A DNA stretch of 64,000 bases from Molanna angustata. Lineage: Eukaryota > Arthropoda > Insecta > Trichoptera > Molannidae. Below the pieces are notes generated by a model. The model saw only the letters and a program-made list of their open reading frames with translations. It was not told where the DNA came from and did not search any database. Of the stretch, positions 11,205 through 22,080 are shown in pieces (position 1 is the stretch's first letter; each line of letters starts with the position of its first letter). The DNA lies in NCBI GenBank assembly GCA_963576475.1, contig OY754981.1, positions 24,451,411 to 24,515,410 on the forward strand, written 5' to 3'. A program made the position numbers and the translations under genes.

Positions 11205-11925
11205 GTCATTCGAGTTATTAATAAAAAACCTTTAAGATATCCACCATATTCATTATTTTCTGAATTTGAAGTTTTAGATATTCGTCAGCACTTCAAAAAA
11301 TTAATCATTTACCTACTCACAGAAGCTCAACATTTCACAATATACTCGATTTGAAAATTCCTACAATAATAGACACAGATTTTTACACATCCCCAGAACT
11401 CATATCACGTTTACTCAAAAACATTTTGATTTTATTTTACCTCGTATTTTAAACATATTTACAAAATAATTAAATGGTTCTGAGATATATAATATAAAGT
11501 CACTGAGTGCTATGAAAAATAAACTATCTTCTTGGATTCTCAACAAAGGTAGAATGAACATTGAAAATATATTTTTTTAAATTATGAAATGATTTAAAAC
11601 CTTGATTTTATAGCTGTATATTATAATTTATATGTTATAATTGTGTGTTAGACATAATGGGATACAAAAGTATGGACTGCGTCAGTTAAAACGAATAGAA
11701 AGGTATTTCGACAGAAGCACTGCTTAGTGAAATAGTTCTTATCCACTGGATGTTGGTACTGATAGATTGAATTCTTTTTGTCAGTGCCAACACATACATA
11801 CCTACTAAATTGTTTATATTTTATATTTTTCGTTGTACTATGTTTCACTATTGTATTGTTGTAATTTTTTTTGTATGGTTATTGTGATTTTTTTGAATAA
11901 ATGAATAAGTAAATAAATACTTTTG
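11205..11925 (+). pseudogene. Degraded LINE, ORF2 C-terminal end and 3' UTR
   Basis: Translation from 11210 gives RVIRVINKKPLRYPPYSLF and then FEVLDIRQHFKKLI before stops. This is the typical 'Q.RAIR.I....Y...PLF..L.IL...' block that follows the reverse transcriptase in Jockey/CR1-like elements. The rest is frameshifted, and the element ends in an AATAAATGAATAAG-like tail near 11925. Confidence 0.6.
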
Positions 11926-12186
11926 TCCACAATTGATGTATATTAAATAACCATAGAAGTACCTATGTACGTAATTACATATATTACACATTTGCCCGTG
12001 AAGGGAATGAAGGGGAGGGAAAAGGACGGGAGAGTAATAAATTTTTTACTGCTGTGTTAAAAAACAAATCTACAATGTAAAATGTATACTTCCAATAAAT
12101 AATTAAAACAAAACTAATAGGTAATAAAATCGAAGGGAAAATATTATATATTTTATTTTGTAAACATAGTCATAATTACATACATA
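11926..12186. other. Interval without recognised feature
   Basis: AT-rich sequence with no supportable feature. Confidence 0.3.
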
Positions 12187-12715
12187 CATACCATCACGCC
12201 GTTTCCCTATTTGGGGTAGGCAGAGAGAACCGAACGCCAGACTCTTCTATCTTGGCATACCTGTTTTGCCTCATTTACATTCATACATCGCGTCATACAT
12301 GGTCTCCTATTATTCTGACTTCGTATATTCCCCTCTTTTAAAATCTCATTTATATGATCATGCCAGCTCTTTCTCGGTCGACCCTTACATCTCATTCCAC
12401 TCTTTTCAGCCTTGTATACTTTCTTTGTCAGTCGTTCATCGTTCATTCTCTCTACATGTCCGAACCATCGCAAGGCATTTATCTTCATTCTGCTCAAAAT
12501 ATCTCTTTCAATCTTACATTCTCTTCTGATATCTTGATTCCTTATCCTATCATAAATTGTTTTGTCACACATTCGTCTTAGGGATCTCATTTCCACAGCG
12601 TTAATTTTACTTTCATGCGTCTTCTGCCATGTCCATGTATCACTTGCATACATTATGGTTGGAACGACAATAGCGTTGTGCACAGCGAGTTTTGCTGGCC
12701 TTGAAATAATTACAA
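12187..12715 (-). pseudogene. RTE-like LINE, ORF2 C-terminal end
   Basis: The open frame 12207-12683 encodes 158 residues without a stop. Blocks in order: VPTIMYASDTWTW (the Y-G-SE-W-like block after the RT domain), EMRSLRRMCDKTIYDRIRNQ, INALRWFGHVERMNDERL, GRPRKSWHDHINEILKEG and a terminal RRVWRSVLSAYPK. This is the C-terminal region shared by RTE-like elements. The catalytic RT and endonuclease domains are missing, so the copy is 5'-truncated and its methionine is incidental. The 3' tail is a TATG-rich run near 12187. It is the best kept of about six copies of this tail in the window. Confidence 0.85.
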
Positions 12716-12799
12716 TACAAGAATAATTAAGTACCTACTCCTTTAAAGGACCAATTAGGTTTACAGAAATAATCACTTGAATGTAAATTATAATGGCAG

Positions 12800-12970
12800 A
12801 TTAATGGTGAAAGGAATGGGAAGGATATTAGAAATTGGATGGAAAGAGAAACAGGAGAGCTTGCTATAACACTACTCACAAGAAGCCACAGAGGCAACCA
12901 GGGACTTTATTGTAGATTATTTAAATTTGATAATGGACATATAAGAGAGTTACATATTCTTATTTTGTAA
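12800..12970 (+). pseudogene. Possible R1-like LINE scrap
   Basis: A frame from about 12838 reads MERETGELAITLLTRSHRG and then YCRLFKFDNG. The layout resembles the 'LTQ..SGHG.F..YL.RF' block near the C terminus of R1-like elements (compare FTGHGNFKSYLHRF in the 17528-18634 frame). Short and diverged, so tentative. Confidence 0.3.
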
Positions 12971-13029
12971 TACCTACATGTAGGTATAGTATTTGTAACA
13001 GGACAATGTATGGAGAAGGTGAGAAATGA

Positions 13030-13260
13030 GGAAAATAGGGAGAATTGTCTAACAGAAGAATGAAAGACAAATGCCTAGTTGAAAATATACAAGGCGGATA
13101 CGAATGAAGCAAGAGGCTGAGGTCGTCTAAGAAAAGGACATCTAGACCATATAAATGAATTCTGAATGGAACGATAGTAAAATGCTTGAGCAATATAGTC
13201 ACATGTATGAGAATGGAGATTAGTCGACGGAGGTTTAACGAAATGGAAAAATGTTGCGTT
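13030..13260 (+). pseudogene. Degraded RTE-like LINE fragment
   Basis: A frame near 13120 reads GRLRKGHLDHINEF, the GRPRKSWHDHINEI block of the 12207-12683 copy, in a badly eroded context. Only this block is clear. Confidence 0.45.
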
Positions 13261-13496
13261 TGGGTATAACACAATTCAAGGACCAAAAACTGTTTACAGC
13301 TTATTACTAAATAGTGAAGTGCACTTTAACAATTATAAACAAACACTATCACACATATGTATACATTCTTAAATCTAAATAAAAAAAGTAAGAAAAGAAA
13401 AAGAACACAAAGTTGTCATTGCTTGGTGGGACTTTGAGGAAAATAGGAAAAGGAGGACATAATGGGAGAGGAAAAAAAATGCACACAATTCGTACA

Positions 13497-13925
13497 TCAG
13501 TCCAACCTCCCAGCGAGTGAAACCCTCAACACTCTCCTGAACTTGTTAAAAAAGGTGTTGAAGTTTCCACATGCCCTTTGGAGAAAGGAGCTTTGAGCAT
13601 AATTCATGGTGCACCTGGGTATTCTAAAAGTGAGAGATGTCCTAGAACTTCGGAGAGGACAATTAAAACCTATCCCACGTAAAAGATCTGGAGAGTCTAC
13701 CATATTATTTAGTAATTTGTACAAAAAAGTTAAGTCAATAATTGTGCGACTATTTTCCAAGGACAACAAGCCGTGATATTTAATTGACTGTAGAGTGTAA
13801 GTAAAAGAGACTTTGTCTCTGAAGTTGATATGTTTGAGAAACTTATTTTGAACTTTCTCAATTCTATCAATGTATGTCAAGTACTGAGGATTCCATACAA
13901 CAGATGCATAATCAATACAGCTGCA
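13497..13925 (-). pseudogene. Jockey-like LINE, ORF2 C-terminal region
   Basis: The open frame 13497-13880 encodes 127 residues, and the frame continues upstream with CIDYASVVWNP. Blocks such as YIDRIEKVQNKFLKHINFRD, LLSLENSRTIIDLTFLYKLL and NYAQSSFLQRACGNFNTFF are the conserved region after the RT domain in Jockey/I-like elements: 'DYASVVWNP', 'IE.VQ..FL', 'H.L..L..RR...D', then 'N...S...R....N'. RT and endonuclease are missing. The frame is intact over 140 codons, so this copy is not very old. Confidence 0.8.
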
Positions 13926-15040
13926 AACATAAGAGAAATATAATTTTTTAAGGGTAGAAGTAAAATAAACACACGATATTCAATTTTAAAAATTAGACGA
14001 ACAATGAACAAGAAACTATGTTGGGTATCAAATTAATGTTTGATATTCGAATCAGTTTAAAAGCTCAATAATGAGTTTTTAACTGACGCCCAAAGATGGC
14101 GCTACAATGTAGAAAATGTTAAAGGTCTGTTGAGATGAAATTGGCGAGCGATTGGTTTTCGTACGATAGGAATTAGGTAGGTAGTACACAATAGTTCGAA
14201 TACATTGATATCTTGTAGTAATTGAGTTTTTTTTTATTTTAATTAACTTTGTTTTAACCACGAATGAGTTATTAAATATGATCGGTTTAAAGCGTCTGTT
14301 TAACATATTTTGCGAACAATTAGTATTGTTTTGATGTTCTACAAATTCAGTTTCACTATTTATCATAAAATTCATAAATAAAACTGACGATTTCGGTCTA
14401 GCAAAGATACTGGTCAGTGAAATTAAAAAAAATCTGAATGTTTTAAATTTGCATTTATGATTTAACCTTTTTGTGGATAAAAATATACAAAACAATAAAA
14501 TTGTACTGTAAAAATTGTAAGATATCGAATAAAGTAAGTATTGATCGAATAAACACGACGCGCAAATCAAAATTATCGTATCTAAATAGCGACATGACTT
14601 CAACACAAACAATTATAATAATTTTCACACAGATATCGACATTATGTAGAAATAAACAGTACCTACTCATAATGCTAAGTGAGAAATTTATCCCGAGAGT
14701 TTGTATATAACGGAAAATAAAGTTGTTAAAATTGTAATTCTTATTGCGATATCATTATACACTATCGGTTTCGCAATGCCAATATTATTGGAATATTATT
14801 TTGAAATGGCCATTTTGCATAAACGAAATCATTCCCGCCTACCAATGTGTGCATATATAATAATCACGTAACAAAATGCTACAGTGAAACCTTTATTTAC
14901 GAAATAATTTTTCGGTAGGTAGGTATATAACTAAGCTTGCGCTTTTGATTTAAGATTTCTATTGTATTTTTGATTTATATTGTAGATTTATAACACAAAT
15001 TTTAATTTACCGTCCAACGTTGTCAATCTTATACCGCTTT
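13926..15040. other. AT-rich interval, nothing recognised
   Basis: A 177-codon frame at 14079-14612 (minus) is rich in F, L, I, S and N, with no conserved motif. I treat it as chance. No other feature is clear. Confidence 0.35.
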
Positions 15041-15057
15041 TAGATTCTTTTAAAAAA

Positions 15058-15294
15058 ATGGTTCGAAATCACAAAACCCATAATACTCTAAACATTTTAC
15101 AGTGGAACTGTAGAAGCACGGTGTGTAATAAATCAGATATTTTATATTTATTAATGAATGCCCAATCCAGTCTTTACAACGAATTTAATGAAATCTCTAG
15201 ATCTTTTAATGTTGCTCACCTCCTGGCTCTCATAAAAAATAACGTGTATCATAGGCTAATAAAATTTATTGTTAAAAATAATATTCTTCTGTAA
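15058..15294 (+). pseudogene. LINE ORF2 start with internal deletion
   Basis: The 78-codon frame begins MVRNHKTHNTLNILQWNCRS. The ILQWNCRS word is the signature start of the apurinic endonuclease domain in Jockey/CR1-like ORF2 proteins, so this methionine may be a real ORF2 start. After about residue 36 the frame no longer looks like endonuclease and may jump to a C-terminal segment (LIKNNVYHRLIKFIVKN), which implies a large internal deletion. The only 5' end of a LINE seen in this window. Confidence 0.6.
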
Positions 15295-16178
15295 TGTACC
15301 ATTTGACATGTTTATTTTTAATGTTAAGTGACTTTCTTTTATTTGCTACTGTTCATAGTGTATGTGTTGTTTATATTTAAGTTTGAGTATTATATGAATA
15401 CAATTATGGCACAAATCATACAATATTGTGTGAATTGCCTAACTAATAATAAAAAAACTCATGGTTATATGGCTAAATATCAAACACGACTTAATTATGC
15501 TCTATGACTTTTTTTTTTCCTATTATGGAATATTCATATCTCTCGGTAAGGGGTTTAAGTACGATTCTTTATTTATTACTTATAAAGAAGTAGTTTTTAC
15601 GTCATTATCAACCGTTGTAAATAATTTTGTGAAATCGTTTTGTATCGTTGGCAGAGCGGCTAATCATGTCTCGACTGATTTCATATAGGAATGAATGGAT
15701 ATGGTTAAAAAACTTTATTTAAAAAAGATAGTGTATACAATTCATATATTTATTTATTTGATTTTACAAATTTGAGTACAAAGTGTTTATTATACATATT
15801 AACCGTAACATACATATTCATAATGACAAACAAACATACATACACACATACATATATCAATTACACATACCAAACATCCCATAAGGCTTAGCTTCTATGA
15901 TTATATACTTAAATAAAATTAAAAACAAAAATGTTGGTTGTGTGATACATTAAAATAGTTTTCTCCATATAAAGTGATAAATCATAAATACATAAAAAAG
16001 TGATAAAGCATAAAACATAGAAAGCGAATGGAATTTAAATACAGCATAATACTTTACACCCTATAACACAATACTATATAATACTTTACACCCAATATTG
16101 GAAAATTGGTCTAAAAATACTTAAACAATAAGAACAAAAAAAAATAATAAGAGTATTATAAAATAATTCACTAGAAGG
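15295..16178. other. AT-rich interval, nothing recognised
   Basis: Tandem-like words of acataca near 15840 and long A/T runs. No gene seen. Confidence 0.35.
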
Positions 16179-16248
16179 CAGCGCGCTTGAGGTGAGATAT
16201 TTAATAAAACGACGCTATATAAATTATCTATATTTATCATTATTGTTA
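16179..16248 (+). mobile_element. LINE-C 3' end fragment
   Basis: cagcgcgcttgaggtgagat, then a cgacgctatataaattat word and ATT-rich tail match the end of LINE-C at 38330-38405. Confidence 0.6.
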
Positions 16249-16733
16249 AGTATATTAAGGCTGTATAAATTATACATAGTTTATTGTCATTTTTAGGACA
16301 AAGACGCCCCCATTGCATATTAAAATGTGTATATTACATATAAAAAAGAACAACCGTTTTTCGGAAACAAAATAAATTTTGGGTTTAATTAACTTCGATA
16401 ATAGAGGTTGAAGTGTAGGTACGTGTATTGTATTAAATTTGAGTTGATTGGTTGAACCTTCCTTGAGGACTTATCGTTCACTTTTGAAGGGATTATTTGT
16501 CACCCTATCTCCAAACATAAATGTGTCCAACTGTCAGTATGTTGTCAGCATTTTTTTATTCTGCTCTTGGCCATAGCACGCGACCACTCAAAGTATTTGG
16601 GAATAATTCCGTTCCGAGTAAGACATTTTTAAAATTCATTAAAAATCAATAATATAATTGAACATCACATTAAACATCTATAATATTTTTTGGTTTGAAT
16701 GAAAAATGCTCTAGAAAGCATAAAAATAAGTCT
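16249..16733. other. Interval without recognised feature
   Basis: No frame or repeat that I can support. Confidence 0.3.
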
Positions 16734-16940
16734 ACCGCCGTGGCATAGTTGGTAAGCCGTTTGGCTTCTGTGTGGGCGTCCTGGGTTCCATACTCAGTAG
16801 ATATATTCATTTTTCACGCAAATATTGCTTCTCTCTGGGCTGGAAACAATGATTAGTTAGAGGAAATTGCCACGTGGCAGTAAACTCGCCACTTGCGCAG
16901 GGTGCAAGGAAGTGTTTTTTTATTATTATTATTATAATAG
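16734..16940 (+). mobile_element. SINE family S2, complete
   Basis: The tRNA-like head starts accgccgtggcatagttgg and has a B-box-like ctgggttccatac, weakened against the consensus. A linker leads to a tail ggaaattgccacgtggcagt, then aactcgccacttgcgcaggg and an (ATT)n end at about 16920-16936. The same order is found on the minus strand at 35815-35995. The tail hairpin is shared with LINE-B. Confidence 0.8.
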
Positions 16941-16969
16941 GAATGCAAAGTAAAAATCCAACATAAGCA

Positions 16970-17210
16970 TTTATTTATTTGTGTAATTTGTCGACGGCCT
17001 ATTAGTAAAAATACAACAAATTTTCGTTTCATCGTTTATTGAATATTTTTTGACAGACGAATTTATTCATACTAATAAATTTTATGTATTTTTTTATTTG
17101 TGTAGTTTGTCGACGGCCTATTAGTAAAAATACACCAAAATTTCGTTTCATCTTTTATTGAATATTTTTTGACAAATGAATTTATTCATACTAATAAATT
17201 TTATGTACAA
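16970..17210. repeat. Tandem duplication, 119-bp unit
   Basis: gtgtaatttgtcgacggcct at 16981 and gtgtagtttgtcgacggcct at 17100 head two units that both run to aataaattttatgta. The two copies differ at a handful of sites. Confidence 0.85.
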
Positions 17211-17424
17211 TCAAGTACACTATCAATAAGTACTAATCAATAAGTAAAAAATAAGTCAACCTCTAACCAAATGTAAGTTCGGTACAATAAAACAGAAATA
17301 AAAAAATACATCATACGGATTGAACTAATTTTTCCACGTGGTAAATAAAATGGTGATTTTATGCAAACTAAGTGATTTGTAGGTACTACGTAACAAACAA
17401 TACAAATAAAAATTATATTAATAA

Positions 17425-17503
17425 AAAAATAGTGGCAGGGCGGATGCGGGTATGAATTTTGCTTAGTTTAGAGAATATATGAGGATTTATTGATTGTTTT
17501 TTT
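17425..17503 (+). mobile_element. SINE S3 tail remnant
   Basis: gcttagtttagagaatatat followed by gaggat matches the S3 tail at 40905 and 47665. It directly abuts the start of the R1-like LINE, so the LINE may have inserted at or near this SINE. Confidence 0.45.
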
Positions 17504-17504
17504 T

Positions 17505-18930
17505 AGCAACGAGCATTCAGCAATCATTTGATTCAAGCGTATGCCGTTGATGCATACATCCTCGTCCGTGGTAATTCCCGTAGATTTATTGAGAACTCAG
17601 CTACTCAAGCTCTTTCCTTAGTTTCCGACTGGGGTGTAAAAAATAAACTTTGCTTCGCTCCTAATAAGACATATGGCTTGGTTTTCAAAGGCTTACTACG
17701 TAGACAGCCGTCTATTAAGTTCTCAGGAACAAATGTGAGTTTTCGGGACCAAATCACTTGCCTAGGAGTTGTTCTGGAAAGAGGACCAAATTTTAAAAAC
17801 CATGCTCGATTGTGTGTCGACAAAGCTAAGTCTGCTTTTTTAAAGATCTCACACATCGCCAAGGCACACTGGGGTTTACAGTTTCAAGTATCCTGTCTTT
17901 TCTATAAGGCAGTTTACCTCGGCATTGCTTGCTATGCAGCAGGATGTTGGTCTCACGCCTGTGAACTTCAACATATACGTAGAATTTTGCTCTCAGGCCA
18001 ACGATTCGCTCTCATCGCTCTATCCAAAGCATATGGAACGAGTCCCACTGAAGCACTGCCAATTTTGACAGGCATGACTCCCCTTGATCTGGAACTTCAG
18101 CGTAGAGGGGCTGTTTTCAACCTTACGCGGGGCTGTTCTTCTATGATCGGAAATATTCCTCTCTTCCCTCCAGAGGGTCGAGTGTCACGTAGCTTTGTTG
18201 AAAGGACTGTAAATGAAAATTTGCAGAACATCTGGCAGACTCGCTGGACGGCCTGCTCAGTGGGAAGAATTACCTACTTATTTTTTCCCGACGTGAGGTA
18301 TCGTCTTAAATCTCCCTGGGTTGTTCCAGACTTTTGGACTTCCCAATTATTCACAGGACACGGAAACTTTAAAAGTTATCTTCACCGATTTAACATTGCC
18401 TCCTCTGCCTCATGTCAATTCTGTCAATACCCGGACCAAACTTCGGAACATATCCTTTGGGAATGTTGCCACCCAATGGTGTCCTCATATAGATCGGAGC
18501 TCCTCGTTGCTGTCCGTGGGCCTCTTCAAGGTCCCATTGGTCATGCGGATTTTGTGATCTCGAAGAAAAATTATAAAGCTTTTAAGGTTTTCTGTCATAG
18601 ATATGGTGCCTTACTTTTAGAAGATTCCCGTTAAATTAATTATTTCCAGAGATCTTGGTCACTTCTCTGATGGTCTGCATGTGGGGGGATCTGAGGTCAT
18701 AGACAGTCCACGGGTGTGAATTTTCTGTTCGCACTCGTTGATTGTTTCTTTTTGCACTATGGTGCCGAGATTGCTAATCTAGAGGGCTCCATGAGCTACT
18801 TTTCGTGCTATGTATTTTTTTTTGTCGTTCACTTAGCGTTCTGTGAAGGGGCCGATTACAGTCCCCATAGGCAGAGCGGGTGGTGGTGGGAGTAGCGAAT
18901 CATTTGGCCGTCTGCGTGATACGTTCTCCA
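17505..18930 (+). mobile_element. R1-like LINE, 5'-truncated
   Basis: The element starts inside the RT domain and continues through ORF2 to a 3' UTR of about 300 bp. The 3' UTR includes aaggggccgattacagtccc and a ggtggtggtggg word. A diverged version of this UTR is found on the minus strand at 54220-54368, so the family has at least two copies here. It is clearly GC-richer than the flanks. The exact 3' border is uncertain, with no long poly(A). Confidence 0.8.
17528..18634 (+). CDS. R1-like reverse transcriptase C-terminal fragment, catalytically mutated
   Basis: The 368-codon open frame is the longest in the window. It starts in the RT palm (IQAYAVDAYILVRG, residues 2-15). The expected Y/F-A-D-D catalytic tetrad reads Y-A-V-D at residues 5-8, so the first catalytic aspartate is lost. 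After the palm come RT motifs including FAPNKTYGLVFKG and ITCLGVVLE, then a thumb/connector region with YKAVYLGIACYAAGCW. A QLFTGHGNFKSYLHRF block precedes a C-terminal zinc-knuckle-like C296-x2-C299-x8-H308-x4-C313, characteristic of R1-clade ORF2. The N-terminal endonuclease is missing, and the start methionine is incidental. The frame has no stops, which points to a recent insertion, yet the protein could not reverse-transcribe. Confidence 0.88.
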   Translation: MIQAYAVDAYILVRGNSRRFIENSATQALSLVSDWGVKNKLCFAPNKTYGLVFKGLLRRQPSIKFSGTNVSFRDQITCLGVVLERGPNFKNHARLCVDKAKSAFLKISHIAKAHWGLQFQVSCLFYKAVYLGIACYAAGCWSHACELQHIRRILLSGQRFALIALSKAYGTSPTEALPILTGMTPLDLELQRRGAVFNLTRGCSSMIGNIPLFPPEGRVSRSFVERTVNENLQNIWQTRWTACSVGRITYLFFPDVRYRLKSPWVVPDFWTSQLFTGHGNFKSYLHRFNIASSASCQFCQYPDQTSEHILWECCHPMVSSYRSELLVAVRGPLQGPIGHADFVISKKNYKAFKVFCHRYGALLLEDSR

Positions 18931-18939
18931 AATAAGGTC

Positions 18940-19610
18940 TTTTTTAACTGCTTGCAAAATTATTTACGCAGTCATAACGAATAGTAGGTACTATACGAAC
19001 AATGTCTATCAGCAGAGTCATACATATGTTGACACGAGCCGGCCAATAAAACGGCTTCACTTTTTCAGCGAGGTAATGTATGGGAATGAGTATTCTATAG
19101 TTTTATTATTATTCTATGTTACATACATACATTATGAAGATAAATAAATAATATAACAAAAAAAATGATAATTTATATTTTTGGTATTTCAGATAGAGAC
19201 TGCAATCTACGTCTACATAAGTACTTATAGTAAGGCTTAGTGGTGTGTTTGTGTTCATGTAGTAGGAAGGTTTAAGTGGCTTTTAGAAGCGTCACGGTAC
19301 ATACTAAGGTAAGGCAGAGAGACCCACTGGTGTCTGGTGTCGCTGTCCAATCGTTTGATGCTCTTTACAATGTTTATTTTATGTCTCTGATAACAGGACC
19401 GACATCGCTCCCGAAACGTCAAAGAGTGGCACGCGCCAGCGATCCAACGGTCATAACAATATCAAGTTTCGCGGCAAATGTTGGAGTATAGTAATAATTC
19501 ATATGTACTTATTTGAATGTTGCCTTTATAAATGAGACAATACTGGTGAGTGGGGATAAATACATGTGTCGCGCTTCCGCTTAGTAAGTTAATGAAAACT
19601 CCCAAACCAG
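18940..19610. other. Interval with an unrecognised 71-codon frame
   Basis: The frame 19276-19491 has a non-repetitive composition, but I recognise no family. It may be a degraded mobile element. A word ctcccgaaacgtc near 19410 resembles part of the hammerhead-like motif seen elsewhere, but is too weak to call. Confidence 0.3.
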
Positions 19611-19662
19611 CCGATGGTTCCCCCATTGTAGGATATGCCGTGATGGTTTGAATGAATGATGT
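19611..19662 (+). mobile_element. RTE-like LINE 3' end
   Basis: ggttcccccattgtaggata followed by tgccgtgatggtttgaatga. The same arrangement (ccccA/TTGTGGGATA, then gtgatggt and a GAAT or TATG repeat tail) ends the RTE copy at 12187 and the fragment at 24270. Confidence 0.5.
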
Positions 19663-19784
19663 ACATAACTATGAAGTAAGAAGATGATAAAAGGGTTTTA
19701 TTTATTTACACAATATTCGGCAAAAGCCATTTACTTGTTACAATACTAAAAATAATTAATTACAAACAGATTAAAATAAAGAAC

Positions 19785-20100
19785 TAGATAAAAATAAAAC
19801 AGATAAAAATAAAGAAACATAAAAATATAGAACAAGATAAAAATAAATAAACAGATAAAAACATAAAACACATAAAAATAACGACACAGTTAAAAATGTA
19901 CAACCAGATAAAAATATAGAAACAGATAAAATATAGAAACAGATAAAAATATAGACACAGATAAAAATATAGACACAGATAAAAATATAGACACAGATAA
20001 AAATATAGACACAGATAAAAATATAGAAACAGATAAAAAATATAGACACAGATAAAAATATAGAAACAGATAAAAATATAGAAACATATTTTGAAGTATC
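19785..20100. repeat. Minisatellite, 18-bp unit
   Basis: Units of agataaaaatatagacac or close variants, perfect in the middle (about 19930-20070) and eroded at both ends. The frame on the minus strand is a product of the repeat (a six-residue period). Confidence 0.9.
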
Positions 20101-20792
20101 AGATAAAAATAGACAAATAATAATTAGACACCTTACAATCTCTATAAAATAAAATCCTTCACACAAAGAAATAAATGTATCAATTCAATACAATAGAAAA
20201 AATAAGAAAAAAAAAAAAACAAATGTGGCAATAGATCGACTTCAATGTTGACAGTTTTAGGTTTAAAATCTTAAATTCTCGTTATTATGTGTGTTGTATT
20301 ATTAAGTATTGATATAGTCTTGAAGCACGCCGACAAATATTGAAATTAGACATAGTGTGACTCACAACCATGGCCATTTATGTAAAATACTGACATTTTC
20401 ATTGTATCTGAATCTATATTCAAGGGGGTAAATTTAAAAAATATCACTGATACAGCCTCTTAGATCCTGGGTATGGCTGGAATAATTATGAAAAATATTA
20501 TAATTAATGCAAAATTATACTTTATACTTCAATATATGTTTCTGCAATATGTATAGATTAATTATATTTCGTTACTGTTATCTTTATCCCTAAGCACGTC
20601 TATTTTTTGTAATTTCTCTATGGAAAATAATGTGATTACACATATATACCTATATCAACTTTATGTATAAAACAAAAAAGGATATGTACGATGTGTAATT
20701 TTTTCTCTCTTAATAACTAAATACTCTATTTGTACCAAAATTTGTTGAATAATTATTTTTTTTTTGTATTTTTTATAATTAAAGGGGGGAAA
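20101..20792. other. AT-rich interval, nothing recognised
   Basis: No gene or repeat seen. Confidence 0.35.
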
Positions 20793-20885
20793 AAATAAAG
20801 TTCACCGTCGTGAACTTTATTTCGTCGGTATAGTTGAAAGCGCTTTGGCTTCAATGCCGGCGTCCTGGATTAGATTCTTTAGAAA
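20793..20885 (+). mobile_element. SINE S2 head preceded by a hairpin
   Basis: A 12-bp inverted repeat aaataaagttca/tgaactttattt (20793-20822, loop CCGTCG) sits directly before a degraded S2 head (cgtcggtatagttgaaagcg, then ccggcgtcctgga). The tail is missing. Confidence 0.5.
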
Positions 20886-21974
20886 TTATACCTCGAAGAA
20901 ATCAAACGGGTAGAAAAAAATACACCATAAGTTTTAATATTTCTAATGTATTCATAACAAATAAATACAAACTAAATAATTACAATAATTTTATTGGATT
21001 AAAATATAACTATCAAATAAAGAGTGATATAACAACAATTCTCTTGTAGATATCACAGCTAAATAATAACAAACATGCCAGCATGGTCGGTTTCCATATA
21101 ATAAATCAGAGTGTTATTTATTGGTCCAGGAGAGATGAAGAGGTACATAGTTTAGTCTATATGTATAGTTATACTAACCTATACATGTGTGTCTGTGTGT
21201 TAGAAATAAATCTCTCAATTGTAATTAACGGTAAATTACTGCTGGAAAGTCAATCAATATTAATGTATATTACTTCAAGGGTATACCGACGTTGCAAACA
21301 TTTTATTTACAGTAGATTTGCGAAGAAAGCGGCCAATAGCTATCCAAATATACTCTAATATAGATATTTGACTATGATGCACTTAAAATGTATAACCAAG
21401 TAATAAAAACAATAAGATATTTAATCACGAAATGCGAAAAAAAATCTTGCCGTGATAGTCACGATAGTGATGAGCAAATGACCAGGATGTTGATGGCCAT
21501 GCATATTTAGTCATAGTCTAGGTCTTGCTGCAAGAGTCTTTAATGTTTAAAAAAATGTTTTTGTATTTTATTTATTTACTGAATACAGATCTTTATATGA
21601 ATTGTTATCTTATGAAAATTTTTTAATTTATTTTAAGATTTAATTTGAATCTTTTCAATTTAATCAACCTACACTGCTGAGTTGTTATTTTACTTGAACA
21701 TTATTTTTTAAACAATAATAAAAATCTGCATATCAACACAACTTTAATTGACTCGTAATTTAATTATTCTAATAATTAATTTACCAGACTCCAAAATAAA
21801 ACTAAAAGAAATAATGGGATTTTATTAAAAATAAAAGCGTACCTACTTACAGTTAAACGCAGTTTATTCGAACACAATAATATCTAATTATATACAATTT
21901 ATCTAAATATTTAATACAAATTATAAACTTAATTGAACTTATAAACAAATTATAAAAACTTAATTTATATAATT
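20886..21974. other. AT-rich interval, nothing recognised
   Basis: Chance frames only. No recognised repeat. Confidence 0.35.
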
Positions 21975-22080
21975 GGCGTGTTAAGTGTCTCTCTAAATGG
22001 ACTACAATAATAAATTAAGAGGAATTTCACAGAGCTTATTATACTACGCACGAAGACAAAATGACGCGTCATTTTTTAGC
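21975..22080 (+). repeat. Interspersed repeat R, copy 1
   Basis: gtgtctctctaaatggacta, then an AT-rich spacer, gaatttcacagagct, acgaagacaaaatgacg and cattttttagctgtt. Similar order at 48005-48150 and, in part, 60890-60975. Function unknown. Confidence 0.5.

Noticed and set aside
12266..12581. Plus-strand frames across the RTE-like tail
   Set aside because: They are antisense shadows of the recognised minus-strand ORF2 end.
14079..14612. 177-codon open frame on the minus strand
   Set aside because: Rich in F, L, I, S and N, with no conserved motif; AT-rich DNA gives such frames by chance.
19395..19430. Another hammerhead-like site (CTGATAACAGGACC...CCCGAAACGTC)
   Set aside because: The core G is changed and I cannot find consistent stems I and II.
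19771..20166. 131-codon frame with repeated FLSVSI-type words
   Set aside because: Direct translation of the 18-bp minisatellite; six-residue period.
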